64,000 bases of DNA from Streptomyces sp. JH14 (GTDB lineage: Bacteria > Actinomycetota > Actinomycetes > Streptomycetales > Streptomycetaceae): positions 4,278,001 to 4,342,000 of the forward strand of contig NZ_JAJNEL010000001.1 in the NCBI RefSeq assembly GCF_029428675.1, read 5' to 3'. The notes below the pieces were generated by a model. The model did no database searches and was not told where the DNA came from. It saw only the letters and a list, made by a program, of their open reading frames with translations. A program made the position numbers and the translations under genes. The number at the start of each line of letters is the position of its first letter. Position 1 is the first letter of the stretch. Shown in pieces: positions 23,891 through 32,141 of the stretch.

Positions 23891-25543
23891 CTACGCCTCC
23901 TCCTCGATCGTTCCACTGGCCCCGATGTACCAGGTGCGGTGCGCCTGGCCCGGGTACGGCGGGCCGAAGCGGTGCAGCTGGCCGGCGAGAACGCGGGCCG
24001 GCACCGGGTGCTCGCGTGCGGCGTTGCGCCGGGTCAGCTCGTCCTCGTCGACGAGGACCACGGCGTGGGTGACGAGTGCGTCGCGGTGCCGGGCCACGGA
24101 GTGCACCAGGGAACGCTGCTGCTGATTGAGTGATGTCGCGTCCCACACCACGGTCCCGCCGCCGGCCAGCGCGGCGTCCAGCCGGTCGAGTCCGGTGCGC
24201 AGGATGTCCGCGTTGGCCTTCTGGTCGGCGCGGGAGCCGCGGGCCTCGCGCAGGTCGTCGAGGGAGATGAGGGTGTCCACCCCGGCCAGCTGCCGGGCGA
24301 ACGTGCTCTTGCCGCTGCCCGACGGGCCGACCATCTGGATCAGCTTCGGGAAGGCGTCCGACCGCCATCGCCAGGTGGCCGCGACCGCCTCCTCGGCCGT
24401 GCGGATCCGTCCGAGCGCGTACGCCTCGCGGGCCTCGGCCAGACAGCGGGCCGAGGCGTCGGCGTCCAGCCCGGCGAACGCCTCCCGCAGCCCCACGAGC
24501 GATCCGGCGTCCTCCGCGTGCAGCGCGGACCACTCCACCTGCTCGCGCGCCTCATCGTTCCGGGCGGTCGCCCGCGCGACGGCGTGCAGGACGTCCAGGT
24601 CGACGGCGTACGACAGCCGCACCAGACCGGCGCGCCGCTCCTCGTCCGGGTACGGCCGGTGCAGGGCCGGATGCAGCCCGACGAGGTCGGCGACACGCCG
24701 GGCGAGCGGCATGCCCAGGGCGGGGACGAGTTTCGGCGCGAGCCAGGAGCGCCGGCTGCCGTGCAGCAGGGTGGCCAGTACACCGGAGAGCCGGGTGTCG
24801 CCCCACAGCCCGGCGGTCTCCAGCCGGCCGAGGACCTCCGTGTCCCCGCCGGGTACGCCCAGCGCCGCGGTCAGTTCGCGCGCGTCGGCGGCGGCACCCG
24901 AACGCACCGCCCACAGCGGCGCGTTCGGGCCCAGGCCGTTCGCGACGACGGCTGCGTGCATCCAGTGCGCACCGGTCTGCACGTGCCCGGGCCTGACCCA
25001 CTTGGCGACGCGCCGTACGAAGTCGCCGGCGGCGAATCCTTCGACGGTCCGCACGACGTATCCCTCCTGGCGTCCCCGGTCGACCGCGATCGCCCGCAGC
25101 GCCCGCTCGTCGAACGTGCCCCGCCACAGGACGCGGGGCACGGGGATGCCGAGCGCCCGCAGACAGCGGACGGTCTCGTCCCAGTCCAGACAGCGTCCGT
25201 CCGCGTCCCACACGGAGAAGCCGTAGAAGTAGCTGTCCAGGTCCTCGTACGCGATCGAGTGCCGGGCGTACATGTTCTCGCCGCACACCCGCCGGCCCGC
25301 GGGGATCGCGTGGCCGATGCGCCCCTGGAGGGCCTTGACCCAGGTCCGGGACGGGTGGTGTGCCGAATCGAGGGAACGTGCGTGCAGGCCGTCGGCGTAC
25401 AGGGTGGTGTTCTCGCCGTCGAGCTTCTCGGTGACGACGACCTCGCGGCCGCGGAGCCCGCACAGGTCGGCGACCCTGACGTCGTCGTCGGTCACCCCCG
25501 GCGACCAGGGCAGATGCGGTGTCCGTGGATAGTGCGTACGCAT
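23891..25543 (-). CDS. RNA ligase-polynucleotide kinase fusion
   Basis: 550-residue protein. The N-terminal ~215 residues are an Rnl2-like RNA ligase: adenylated lysine K40 in EKLDGEN (motif I), SYFYGFSVWD (motif III, ~104-113), EGYVVR (motif IV, 160-165) and AKWVR with K181 (motif V). A helical middle of unknown role follows (~240-390). The C-terminal ~150 residues are a P-loop kinase (GPSGSGKST, 406-414; SLDDLRE; WDATSLN) of the polynucleotide-kinase type. Together they could phosphorylate 5' OH ends and seal RNA. First gene of the cassette, divergent from rpsJ with a 525-base intergenic region. The ATG at 25543 has no strong ribosome site. Confidence 0.87.
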   Translation of the reverse strand: MRTHYPRTPHLPWSPGVTDDDVRVADLCGLRGREVVVTEKLDGENTTLYADGLHARSLDSAHHPSRTWVKALQGRIGHAIPAGRRVCGENMYARHSIAYEDLDSYFYGFSVWDADGRCLDWDETVRCLRALGIPVPRVLWRGTFDERALRAIAVDRGRQEGYVVRTVEGFAAGDFVRRVAKWVRPGHVQTGAHWMHAAVVANGLGPNAPLWAVRSGAAADARELTAALGVPGGDTEVLGRLETAGLWGDTRLSGVLATLLHGSRRSWLAPKLVPALGMPLARRVADLVGLHPALHRPYPDEERRAGLVRLSYAVDLDVLHAVARATARNDEAREQVEWSALHAEDAGSLVGLREAFAGLDADASARCLAEAREAYALGRIRTAEEAVAATWRWRSDAFPKLIQMVGPSGSGKSTFARQLAGVDTLISLDDLREARGSRADQKANADILRTGLDRLDAALAGGGTVVWDATSLNQQQRSLVHSVARHRDALVTHAVVLVDEDELTRRNAAREHPVPARVLAGQLHRFGPPYPGQAHRTWYIGASGTIEEEA

Positions 25544-25663
25544 GTCGGTCGAGGCCCCCGTGTCGCTGACATGGCCAGCCTAGGAGCGCGGGGGAGGGGC
25601 GTTCCAGCGGATATTCCTCCGGCGCGCCGCCACCGCGTCGCCGGGCGTTCCATGAGGCGCGGT

Positions 25664-25691
25664 TTGACGCGCCACTCACGCGGGGTAATGT
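25664..25691 (+). promoter_or_regulatory. Probable S10 operon promoter
   Basis: TTGACG (25664-25669), 16 bases, TAATGT (25686-25691). With the box read one base earlier (TTTGAC) the spacing is 17. It predicts a start about 25698, 370 bases before rpsJ. Confidence 0.5.
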
Positions 25692-25981
25692 CTTCGGCCC
25701 GATTGGCCAGGCTCCCGCCGCGTATGGCACACTGACCAGGTTGCTCGGTTGAGTGTCAATGCTGCGCGCCTCCCGCCGGGAGGACTGGAAGCGAGTCCCA
25801 CAGTACTCGTCGGCCCCATGCGGGCCGGACGTACGGGAATCTTTCGGGAAGCGTAAGTGGGGCACCGGCCAGGCACCCGGTGGGTGTTTCGCCCCCGACG
25901 CTCTTTATTGAGCACAGCGCGGTCCACGGCCCGCACCCCCTTGGTTGGGAAATCCTTCGGGAGTTCTGCGTAGAGGGGATG

Positions 25982-26006
25982 CGACACGCCCGACCGCGTG
26001 GGTCGG
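25982..26006 (+). promoter_or_regulatory. Leader element shared with the str operon (rpsJ copy)
   Basis: Second copy of the 25-base element (core CCGACCGCGTGGGTCGG), 24 of 25 bases identical to 16033-16057, ending 62 bases before the rpsJ start. In both copies a GTTCCA follows within a few tens of bases. It forms a short hairpin in RNA. Confidence 0.6.
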
Positions 26007-26068
26007 AGGAGAAGTTTCCAGAACCCCCGGGTTCCAGAGCGTTACGAGAGACAGGACTACTAGTAGCC

Positions 26069-26377
26069 ATGGCGGGACAGAAGATCCGCATCCGGCTCAA
26101 GGCCTACGACCACGAGGTCATCGACTCCTCGGCGAAGAAGATCGTCGAGACGGTGACCCGCACTGGTGCGTCGGTCGCAGGCCCGGTGCCGCTGCCCACT
26201 GAGAAGAACGTGTACTGCGTCATCAAGTCGCCGCACAAGTACAAGGACTCGCGCGAGCACTTCGAGATGCGCACGCACAAGCGCCTCATCGACATCCTCG
26301 ACCCCACGCCGAAGACGGTTGACTCGCTCATGCGTCTCGACCTGCCGGCCGGCGTCGACATCGAGATCAAGCTCTGA
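26069..26377 (+). CDS. rpsJ: 30S ribosomal protein S10 (uS10, NusE)
   Basis: 102-residue head protein that also works as NusE in antitermination and links NusG to the ribosome. Family segments IRIRLKAYDHEVID and SPHKYKDSREHFEMRTHKR are present. ATG at 26069 is weakly served by GAGAGACAGG. First gene of the eleven-gene S10 operon. Confidence 0.98.
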   Translation: MAGQKIRIRLKAYDHEVIDSSAKKIVETVTRTGASVAGPVPLPTEKNVYCVIKSPHKYKDSREHFEMRTHKRLIDILDPTPKTVDSLMRLDLPAGVDIEIKL

Positions 26378-26390
26378 GGTGACGCGCGAG

Positions 26391-27035
26391 ATGGCTAAGA
26401 ACATTAAGGGCGTCCTGGGCGAGAAGCTCGGCATGACCCAGGTCTGGGACGAGAACAACCGGGTCGTCCCGGTGACCGTCGTCAAGGCCGGGCCCTGCGT
26501 CGTCACCCAGGTCCGCACCAACGACAGCGACGGCTACGAGTCGGTCCAGATCGCCTTCGGCGAGATCGACCCGCGCAAGGTGAACAAGCCCCTCAAGGGC
26601 CACTTCGCCAAGGCCGACGTGACCCCGCGCCGCCACCTGGTGGAGCTCCGCACCCCTGACGCCAGCGAGTACACGCTGGGCCAGGAGGTCACTGCCGCAG
26701 TGTTCGAGTCCGGCGTCAAGGTTGACGTCACGGGCAAGAGCAAGGGCAAGGGCTTCGCCGGTGTGATGAAGCGCCACAACTTCAAGGGTGGCAAGGCGTC
26801 CCACGGTGCCCACCGTGTGCACCGCATGCCCGGCTCCATCGGTGGCTGTGCCACCCCCGGCCGTGTCTTCAAGGGCATGCGCATGGCGGGTCGCATGGGC
26901 AACGAGCGCGTCACCACCCAGAACCTGACCATCCACGCGGTTGACGCGGAGAAGGGTCTGCTCCTCATCAAGGGCGCAGTCCCCGGTCCGAACGGCGGCC
27001 TCGTCCTGGTCCGTACCGCGGCCAAGGGGGCTTGA
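26391..27035 (+). CDS. rplC: 50S ribosomal protein L3 (uL3)
   Basis: 214-residue protein that binds 23S rRNA early and sends a loop towards the peptidyl-transferase centre (SKGKGFAGVMKRHNFKGG, then SIGGCATPGRVFKGMRMAG). It starts 13 bases after rpsJ. Translation start MAKNIKGVLGEKLGM is standard. Confidence 0.98.
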   Translation: MAKNIKGVLGEKLGMTQVWDENNRVVPVTVVKAGPCVVTQVRTNDSDGYESVQIAFGEIDPRKVNKPLKGHFAKADVTPRRHLVELRTPDASEYTLGQEVTAAVFESGVKVDVTGKSKGKGFAGVMKRHNFKGGKASHGAHRVHRMPGSIGGCATPGRVFKGMRMAGRMGNERVTTQNLTIHAVDAEKGLLLIKGAVPGPNGGLVLVRTAAKGA

Positions 27036-27039
27036 GGTA

Positions 27040-27690
27040 ATGAGCACCATTGACATCCTTTCGCCGGCAGGCGACAAGGCCGGTACCGTCGAGCTCCCCG
27101 CGGAGATCTTCGACGCGAAGACCAGCGTTCCGCTGATCCACCAGGTCGTTGTCGCACAGCTGGCTGCTGCCCGTCAGGGCACGCACAAGACCAAGCGTCG
27201 CGGCGAAGTCCGTGGTGGTGGCCGCAAGCCGTACCGCCAGAAGGGCACCGGCCGCGCCCGCCAGGGTTCGACCCGTGCGCCGCAGTTCGTCGGCGGTGGC
27301 GTCGTCCATGGCCCGCAGCCGCGTGACTACTCGCAGCGCACCCCGAAGAAGATGAAGGCCGCCGCCCTGCGCGGTGCCCTCTCCGACCGGGCACGCCACT
27401 CCCGCATCCACGTCGTCACCGGCGTGGTCGACGGTGCAGTCTCCACGAAGGCCGCCAAGACGCTGTTCGGCAAGATCTCGGAGCGCAAGAACCTGCTCCT
27501 GGTCGTCGACCGCGCCGACGAGGCCGCGTGGCTGTCCGCCCGCAACCTGCCCCAGGTGCACATCCTGGAGCCGGGCCAGCTCAACACGTACGACGTGATC
27601 GTCTCCGACGACGTGGTCTTCACCCAGGCCGCTTTCGAGTCCTTCGTGTCTGGCCCCAAGGCCGATGAGACCGAAGGGAGCGACGCCTGA
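27040..27690 (+). CDS. rplD: 50S ribosomal protein L4 (uL4)
   Basis: 216-residue protein whose internal loop (KTKRRGEVRGGGRKPYRQKG) lines the exit tunnel and affects macrolide sensitivity. In gamma-proteobacteria it represses the S10 operon. It starts 4 bases after rplC, with the ribosome site (TTGAGG) overlapping the rplC end. The loop residues look wild type. Confidence 0.98.
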   Translation: MSTIDILSPAGDKAGTVELPAEIFDAKTSVPLIHQVVVAQLAAARQGTHKTKRRGEVRGGGRKPYRQKGTGRARQGSTRAPQFVGGGVVHGPQPRDYSQRTPKKMKAAALRGALSDRARHSRIHVVTGVVDGAVSTKAAKTLFGKISERKNLLLVVDRADEAAWLSARNLPQVHILEPGQLNTYDVIVSDDVVFTQAAFESFVSGPKADETEGSDA

Positions 27691-28013
27691 TGAGCGAGGC
27701 GACCGTAACCAGCAAGACCTTCACGGACCCGCGCGACGTTCTCGTCAAGCCGGTCGTTTCCGAGAAGAGCTACGCGCTGCTCGACGAGAACAAGTACACG
27801 TTCATCGTCGCGCCCGGCTCCAACAAGACCCAGATCAAGCAGGCCGTGGAAGCGGTCTTCTCGGTCAAGGTCACCGGGGTCAACACGATCAACCGGCAGG
27901 GTAAGCGCAAGCGCACCAAGACCGGTTTCGGCAAGCGCGCTGACACCAAGCGCGCCATCGTGACCCTCGCCGAGGGCGACCGTATCGACATCTTCGGCGG
28001 CCCGACCTCCTGA
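27690..28013 (+). CDS. rplW: 50S ribosomal protein L23 (uL23)
   Basis: 107-residue protein at the tunnel exit, docking site for trigger factor and signal recognition particle. Segments DVLVKPVVSEKSY and KYTFIVAPGSNKTQIKQAVE are typical. The start codon overlaps the rplD stop by one base (TGATG), implying coupled translation. Confidence 0.97.
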   Translation: MSEATVTSKTFTDPRDVLVKPVVSEKSYALLDENKYTFIVAPGSNKTQIKQAVEAVFSVKVTGVNTINRQGKRKRTKTGFGKRADTKRAIVTLAEGDRIDIFGGPTS

Positions 28014-28052
28014 CGGAGGTCGAGTCGTCCGGAATCGGACGAGGACTGAGAA

Positions 28053-28889
28053 ATGGGTATCCGCAAGTACAAGCCGACGACCCCGGGCCGTCGTGGCTCC
28101 AGCGTCGCCGACTTTGTCGAGATCACGCGGTCCACGCCGGAGAAGTCGCTGGTCCGCCCCCTGCACAGCAAGGGCGGCCGTAACAACGCCGGTCGTGTGA
28201 CCGTTCGCCACCAGGGCGGTGGCCACAAGCGCGCCTACCGAGTGATCGACTTCCGTCGTCACGACAAGGACGGCGTGCCGGCCAAGGTCGCGCACATCGA
28301 GTACGACCCCAACCGCACCGCGCGCATCGCGCTCCTGCACTACGCGGACGGCGAGAAGCGCTACATCATCGCGCCGCGTGGCCTCACGCAGGGCGACCGG
28401 GTCGAGAACGGCCCCGCGGCCGACATCAAGCCCGGTAACAACCTGGCGCTGCGCAACATCCCGGTCGGTACGACCATCCACGCCATCGAGCTGCGGCCCG
28501 GCGGCGGCGCGAAGTTCGCCCGTTCCGCGGGTGCCTCCGTGCAGCTGCTGGCGAAGGAGGGCACCATGGCCCACCTTCGTATGCCGTCGGGTGAAATCCG
28601 CCTGGTCGACGCCCGCTGCCGCGCCACGATCGGCGAGGTCGGCAACGCCGAGCAGTCGAACATCAACTGGGGCAAGGCCGGCCGCATGCGCTGGAAGGGC
28701 GTTCGCCCGACCGTCCGCGGTGTCGCGATGAACCCGGTTGACCACCCGCACGGTGGTGGTGAGGGCAAGACCTCCGGTGGTCGCCACCCGGTCTCGCCGT
28801 GGGGTCAGAAGGAGGGTCGTACTCGCTCGCCGAAGAAGGCATCGAGCAAGTACATCGTCCGCCGCCGCAAGACGAACAAGAAGCGCTAG
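28053..28889 (+). CDS. rplB: 50S ribosomal protein L2 (uL2)
   Basis: 278-residue conserved protein essential for subunit joining and peptidyl-transferase structure. The C-terminal segment GVAMNPVDHPHGGGEG includes the conserved histidine region. ATG at 28053 follows GAGGACTGAGA. Confidence 0.98.
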   Translation: MGIRKYKPTTPGRRGSSVADFVEITRSTPEKSLVRPLHSKGGRNNAGRVTVRHQGGGHKRAYRVIDFRRHDKDGVPAKVAHIEYDPNRTARIALLHYADGEKRYIIAPRGLTQGDRVENGPAADIKPGNNLALRNIPVGTTIHAIELRPGGGAKFARSAGASVQLLAKEGTMAHLRMPSGEIRLVDARCRATIGEVGNAEQSNINWGKAGRMRWKGVRPTVRGVAMNPVDHPHGGGEGKTSGGRHPVSPWGQKEGRTRSPKKASSKYIVRRRKTNKKR

Positions 28890-28901
28890 GAGCGGGTTTA
28901 G

Positions 28902-29183
28902 ATGCCGCGCAGTCTCAAGAAGGGGCCCTTCGTCGACGGCCACCTCATCAAGAAGGTGGACGTACAGAACGAGGCAGGCACCAAGAACGTCATCAAGACC
29001 TGGTCCCGTCGCTCGATGATCGTCCCGGCCATGCTGGGTCACACCATCGCGGTGCACAACGGCAAGATTCACGTCCCGGTGTTCGTCACCGAGTCGATGG
29101 TCGGCCACAAGCTCGGCGAGTTCTCGCCGACTCGCACCTTCCGCGGCCACGTCAAGGACGACCGGAAGTCGAAGCGCCGCTAA
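28902..29183 (+). CDS. rpsS: 30S ribosomal protein S19 (uS19)
   Basis: 93-residue head protein that pairs with S13 near the A site. Segments PRSLKKGPFVDGHLIKKV and LGEFSPTRTFRGH are diagnostic. It begins 12 bases after rplB. Confidence 0.98.
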   Translation: MPRSLKKGPFVDGHLIKKVDVQNEAGTKNVIKTWSRRSMIVPAMLGHTIAVHNGKIHVPVFVTESMVGHKLGEFSPTRTFRGHVKDDRKSKRR

Positions 29184-29223
29184 CGCGGGGTGACTGACTA
29201 TGACTTACACCGAAGGGACAACC

Positions 29224-29571
29224 ATGGAAGCCAGGGCCCAGGCGCGGTACATCCGCGTCACGCCCATGAAGGCCCGCCGCGTGGTGGACCTCATCCGTGG
29301 CATGGATGCCACGGAGGCTCAGGCGGTCCTGCGTTTCGCCCCGCAGGCCGCGAGCGTGCCGGTTGGCAAGGTGCTTGACAGCGCCATCGCCAACGCTGCA
29401 CACAACTACGACCACACCGACGCCTCTTCGCTGGTCATCAGCGAGGCGTACGTGGACGAGGGCCCGACCCTGAAGCGGTTCCGTCCGCGTGCTCAGGGCC
29501 GTGCCTACCGGATCCGTAAGCGGACCAGCCACATCACCGTGGTCGTCAGCAGCAAGGAAGGAACCCGGTAA
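29224..29571 (+). CDS. rplV: 50S ribosomal protein L22 (uL22)
   Basis: 115-residue protein whose beta-hairpin (EGPTLKRFRPRAQGRAYRIR) lines the exit tunnel near the macrolide site. ATG at 29224 follows GAAGGGA. An in-frame ATG at 29200 would add 8 residues not seen in relatives. Confidence 0.96.
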   Translation: MEARAQARYIRVTPMKARRVVDLIRGMDATEAQAVLRFAPQAASVPVGKVLDSAIANAAHNYDHTDASSLVISEAYVDEGPTLKRFRPRAQGRAYRIRKRTSHITVVVSSKEGTR

Positions 29572-30407
29572 TGGGCCAGAAGGTAAACCCGCACGGGTTC
29601 CGGCTCGGCATTACCACGGACTTCAAGTCCCGTTGGTACGCCGACAAGCTGTACAAGGACTACGTCAAGGAAGACGTCGCCATTCGTCGCATGATGACGA
29701 AGGGCATGGAGCGGGCCGGCATCTCGAAGGTTGAGATCGAGCGCACCCGCGACCGCGTCCGCGTTGACATCCACACCGCCCGCCCGGGCATCGTCATCGG
29801 TCGCCGTGGCGCCGAGGCCGACCGCATCCGTGGCGAGCTGGAGAAGCTGACCGGCAAGCAGGTCCAGCTGAACATCCTCGAGGTCAAGAACCCCGAGGTG
29901 GACGCTCAGCTGGTGGCCCAGGCCGTCGCCGAGCAGCTCTCCTCCCGCGTCTCCTTCCGTCGTGCCATGCGTAAGAGCATGCAGAGCTCGATGAAGGCCG
30001 GCGCCAAGGGCATCAAGATCCAGTGCGGTGGCCGCCTCGGCGGCGCCGAGATGTCCCGCTCGGAGTTCTACCGCGAGGGCCGTGTGCCCCTGCACACGCT
30101 CCGCGCGAACGTCGACTACGGCTTCTTCGAGGCCAAGACGACCTTCGGCCGCATCGGTGTGAAGGTCTGGATCTACAAGGGCGACGTCAAGAACATCGCC
30201 GAGGTCCGCGCCGAGAACGCTGCTGCCCGCGCTGGCAACCGCCCGGCCCGTGGCGGCGCTGACCGCCCGGCCGGCCGCGGTGGCCGTGGTGGCGAGCGTG
30301 GCGGTCGCGGTCGCAAGCCGCAGCAGTCCGCGCCGGCAGCGGAGGCCCCCAAGGCCGACGCTCCCGCCGCCGCTGCTCCGGCTGAGAGCACCGGAACGGA
30401 GGCCTGA
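29571..30407 (+). CDS. rpsC: 30S ribosomal protein S3 (uS3) with RG-rich tail
   Basis: 278-residue protein at the mRNA entry tunnel, part of the ribosomal helicase. The KH domain (RPGIVIGRRGAEADRIRGEL, about residues 63-82) and the C-terminal S3 domain are standard. After about residue 218 comes a non-globular tail: an Arg/Gly-rich stretch (GGRGGERGGRGRK) then Ala/Pro repeats, ~55 residues beyond the E. coli fold. The start overlaps the rplV stop by one base (TAATG). Confidence 0.97.
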   Translation: MGQKVNPHGFRLGITTDFKSRWYADKLYKDYVKEDVAIRRMMTKGMERAGISKVEIERTRDRVRVDIHTARPGIVIGRRGAEADRIRGELEKLTGKQVQLNILEVKNPEVDAQLVAQAVAEQLSSRVSFRRAMRKSMQSSMKAGAKGIKIQCGGRLGGAEMSRSEFYREGRVPLHTLRANVDYGFFEAKTTFGRIGVKVWIYKGDVKNIAEVRAENAAARAGNRPARGGADRPAGRGGRGGERGGRGRKPQQSAPAAEAPKADAPAAAAPAESTGTEA

Positions 30408-30412
30408 CCGAA

Positions 30413-30832
30413 ATGCTGATCCCCCGTAGGGTCAAGCACCGCAAGCAGCACCACCCGAAGCGCAGCGGTATGTCCAAGGGTGGCACGCAGGTTGCGTTCG
30501 GCGAGTACGGCATCCAGGCGCTGACCCCGGCGTACGTGACGAACCGCCAGATCGAGGCAGCTCGTATCGCGATGACCCGCCACATCAAGCGTGGCGGCAA
30601 GGTCTGGATCAACATCTACCCGGACCGCCCCCTGACGAAGAAGCCCGCCGAGACCCGCATGGGTTCCGGTAAGGGTTCTCCCGAGTGGTGGATCGCGAAC
30701 GTCAAGCCCGGTCGGGTGATGTTCGAGCTGTCCTACCCGAACGAGAAGATTGCTCGTGAGGCGCTTACCCGCGCTGCTCACAAGCTTCCGATGAAGTGCC
30801 GGATCGTTCGGCGCGAGGCAGGTGAGTCGTGA
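30413..30832 (+). CDS. rplP: 50S ribosomal protein L16 (uL16)
   Basis: 139-residue protein near the A site and late assembly factor. Segments MLIPRRVKHRKQHHPKRSG and MGSGKGSPEWWIANVKPGR are diagnostic; the latter includes the arginine-containing loop near evernimicin/avilamycin sites. It begins 5 bases after rpsC. Confidence 0.98.
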   Translation: MLIPRRVKHRKQHHPKRSGMSKGGTQVAFGEYGIQALTPAYVTNRQIEAARIAMTRHIKRGGKVWINIYPDRPLTKKPAETRMGSGKGSPEWWIANVKPGRVMFELSYPNEKIAREALTRAAHKLPMKCRIVRREAGES

Positions 30833-31056
30833 TGTCGGCCGGTACCAAGGCGTCCGAGCTGCGCGAGCTGGGCAACGAGGAGCTCCTCAACAAGCTCCGC
30901 GAGGCCAAGGAAGAGCTGTTCAATCTCCGCTTTCAGGCGGCGACCGGTCAGCTCGAGAACCACGGCCGGCTCAAGTCCGTCCGTAAGGACATCGCCCGGA
31001 TCTACACCCTGATGCGCGAGCGCGAGCTGGGCATCGAGACGGTGGAGAGCGCCTGA
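30832..31056 (+). CDS. rpmC: 50S ribosomal protein L29 (uL29)
   Basis: 74-residue helical protein beside L23 at the tunnel exit. NLRFQAATGQLENHGRLK is the family core. The ATG at 30832 overlaps the rplP stop by one base; a GTG one codon upstream is also possible. Confidence 0.96.
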   Translation: MSAGTKASELRELGNEELLNKLREAKEELFNLRFQAATGQLENHGRLKSVRKDIARIYTLMRERELGIETVESA

Positions 31057-31340
31057 TGAGCGAGAAGACTGTGACTGAGACGAACACCGACCGCGGTTTC
31101 CGCAAGACCCGTGAGGGTCTGGTCGTCAGCGACAAGATGGACAAGACCGTCGTCGTCGCTGTCGAGGACCGTGTCAAGCACGCGCTGTACGGCAAGGTCA
31201 TCCGCCGTACGAACAAGCTCAAGGCGCACGACGAGCAGAACGCCGCCGGCGTCGGCGACCGTGTCCTCCTCATGGAGACCCGGCCGCTGTCCGCCACGAA
31301 GCGGTGGCGCGTCGTCGAGATCCTCGAGAAGGCCAAGTAA
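31056..31340 (+). CDS. rpsQ: 30S ribosomal protein S17 (uS17)
   Basis: 94-residue OB-fold protein that binds 16S rRNA in the body. GLVVSDKMDKTVVVAVEDRV and KAHDE...GDRVLLMETRPLS are typical. The start overlaps the rpmC stop by one base. Last gene of the S10 operon proper; a structured 106-base spacer leads to rplN. Confidence 0.97.
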   Translation: MSEKTVTETNTDRGFRKTREGLVVSDKMDKTVVVAVEDRVKHALYGKVIRRTNKLKAHDEQNAAGVGDRVLLMETRPLSATKRWRVVEILEKAK

Positions 31341-31342
31341 TT

Positions 31343-31418
31343 CCTGAGGGGCATTCCCCTCAGGCAAGTTCCGCCAGGCTCGGCGGGGTTCGGATCCGAT
31401 CGGGTCCGGACCCCGCCG
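31343..31418 (+). terminator. Two tandem hairpins between rpsQ and rplN
   Basis: Hairpin 1 has arms CCTGAGGGG and complement (31343-31351, 31356-31364, loop CATT). Hairpin 2 has 14-base arms 31381-31394 and 31405-31418 with one G-U and a 10-base loop. No T run follows either. They mark the S10/spc boundary and may allow partial termination or RNA processing. Confidence 0.6.
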
Positions 31419-31446
31419 GGAACCGGCAGACGATCAGGAGATAGAC

Positions 31447-31815
31447 GTGATCCAGCAGGAGTCGCGACTTCGCGTCGCCGACAACACGGGTGCGAAGGAA
31501 ATCCTCACCATCCGTGTTCTCGGTGGTTCGGGTCGCCGCTACGCGGGCATCGGTGACGTCATCGTCGCCACCGTCAAGGACGCGATCCCCGGTGGCAACG
31601 TGAAGAAGGGTGACGTCGTCAAGGCCGTCATCGTTCGCACCGTCAAGGAGCGTCGTCGTCAGGATGGCTCGTACATCCGCTTCGACGAGAACGCCGCCGT
31701 CATTCTGAAGAACGACGGCGACCCCCGCGGCACCCGTATCTTCGGCCCGGTGGGCCGTGAGCTGCGCGAGAAGAAGTTCATGAAGATCATCTCGCTCGCG
31801 CCGGAGGTGCTGTAA
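31447..31815 (+). CDS. rplN: 50S ribosomal protein L14 (uL14)
   Basis: 122-residue protein at the intersubunit face and docking site of the silencing factor RsfS. MIQQESRLRVADNTGAKE and GTRIFGPVGRELR are diagnostic. GTG start at 31447 after CAGGAGATAGAC. First gene of the spc operon. Confidence 0.98.
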   Translation: MIQQESRLRVADNTGAKEILTIRVLGGSGRRYAGIGDVIVATVKDAIPGGNVKKGDVVKAVIVRTVKERRRQDGSYIRFDENAAVILKNDGDPRGTRIFGPVGRELREKKFMKIISLAPEVL

Positions 31816-31817
31816 GC

Positions 31818-32141
31818 ATGAAGATCAAGAAGGGCGACCTGGTTCAGGTCATCACCGGTAAGGACAAGGGCAAGCAGGGCAAGGTCATCGTGGCCTACCC
31901 CGTGCAGAACCGCGTCCTCGTCGAGGGTGTCAACCGGGTCAAGAAGCACACCAAGGCCGGTCAGACGGCTCGCGGTTCGCAGACCGGCGGCATCGTCACC
32001 ACTGAGGCCCCGATTCACGTCAGCAACGTTCAGCTGGTTGTGGAGAAGGACGGCAAGAAGGTCGTCACCCGCGTCGGCTACCGCTTTGACGACGAGGGCA
32101 ACAAGATCCGCGTTGCCAAGCGGACCGGTGAGGACATCTGA
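31818..32141 (+). CDS. rplX: 50S ribosomal protein L24 (uL24)
   Basis: 107-residue early assembly protein. The N-terminal KOW motif (KKGDLVQVITGKDKGKQGKV) is clear. It begins 2 bases after rplN. Confidence 0.98.
   Translation: MKIKKGDLVQVITGKDKGKQGKVIVAYPVQNRVLVEGVNRVKKHTKAGQTARGSQTGGIVTTEAPIHVSNVQLVVEKDGKKVVTRVGYRFDDEGNKIRVAKRTGEDI

Larger units (their letters stand above)
25544..26068. other. Intergenic region with rpsJ promoter and long leader
   Basis: 525 bases without a gene between the divergent RNA ligase gene and rpsJ. It holds the promoter at 25664-25691, a small hairpin CACCC-GGT-GGGTG followed by TTT (25874-25889), two copies of ATCYTTCGGGA (25839-25849 and 25952-25962), and the element shared with rpsL (25982-26006). 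The predicted rpsJ leader is about 370 bases, long enough for autogenous control. No clear promoter for the ligase gene was seen. Confidence 0.6.

Noticed and set aside
20820..24125. Long plus-strand open frame opposite the RNA-repair genes
   Set aside because: Low-complexity Arg/Gly/Pro-rich translation, while the minus strand encodes clear catalytic motifs.
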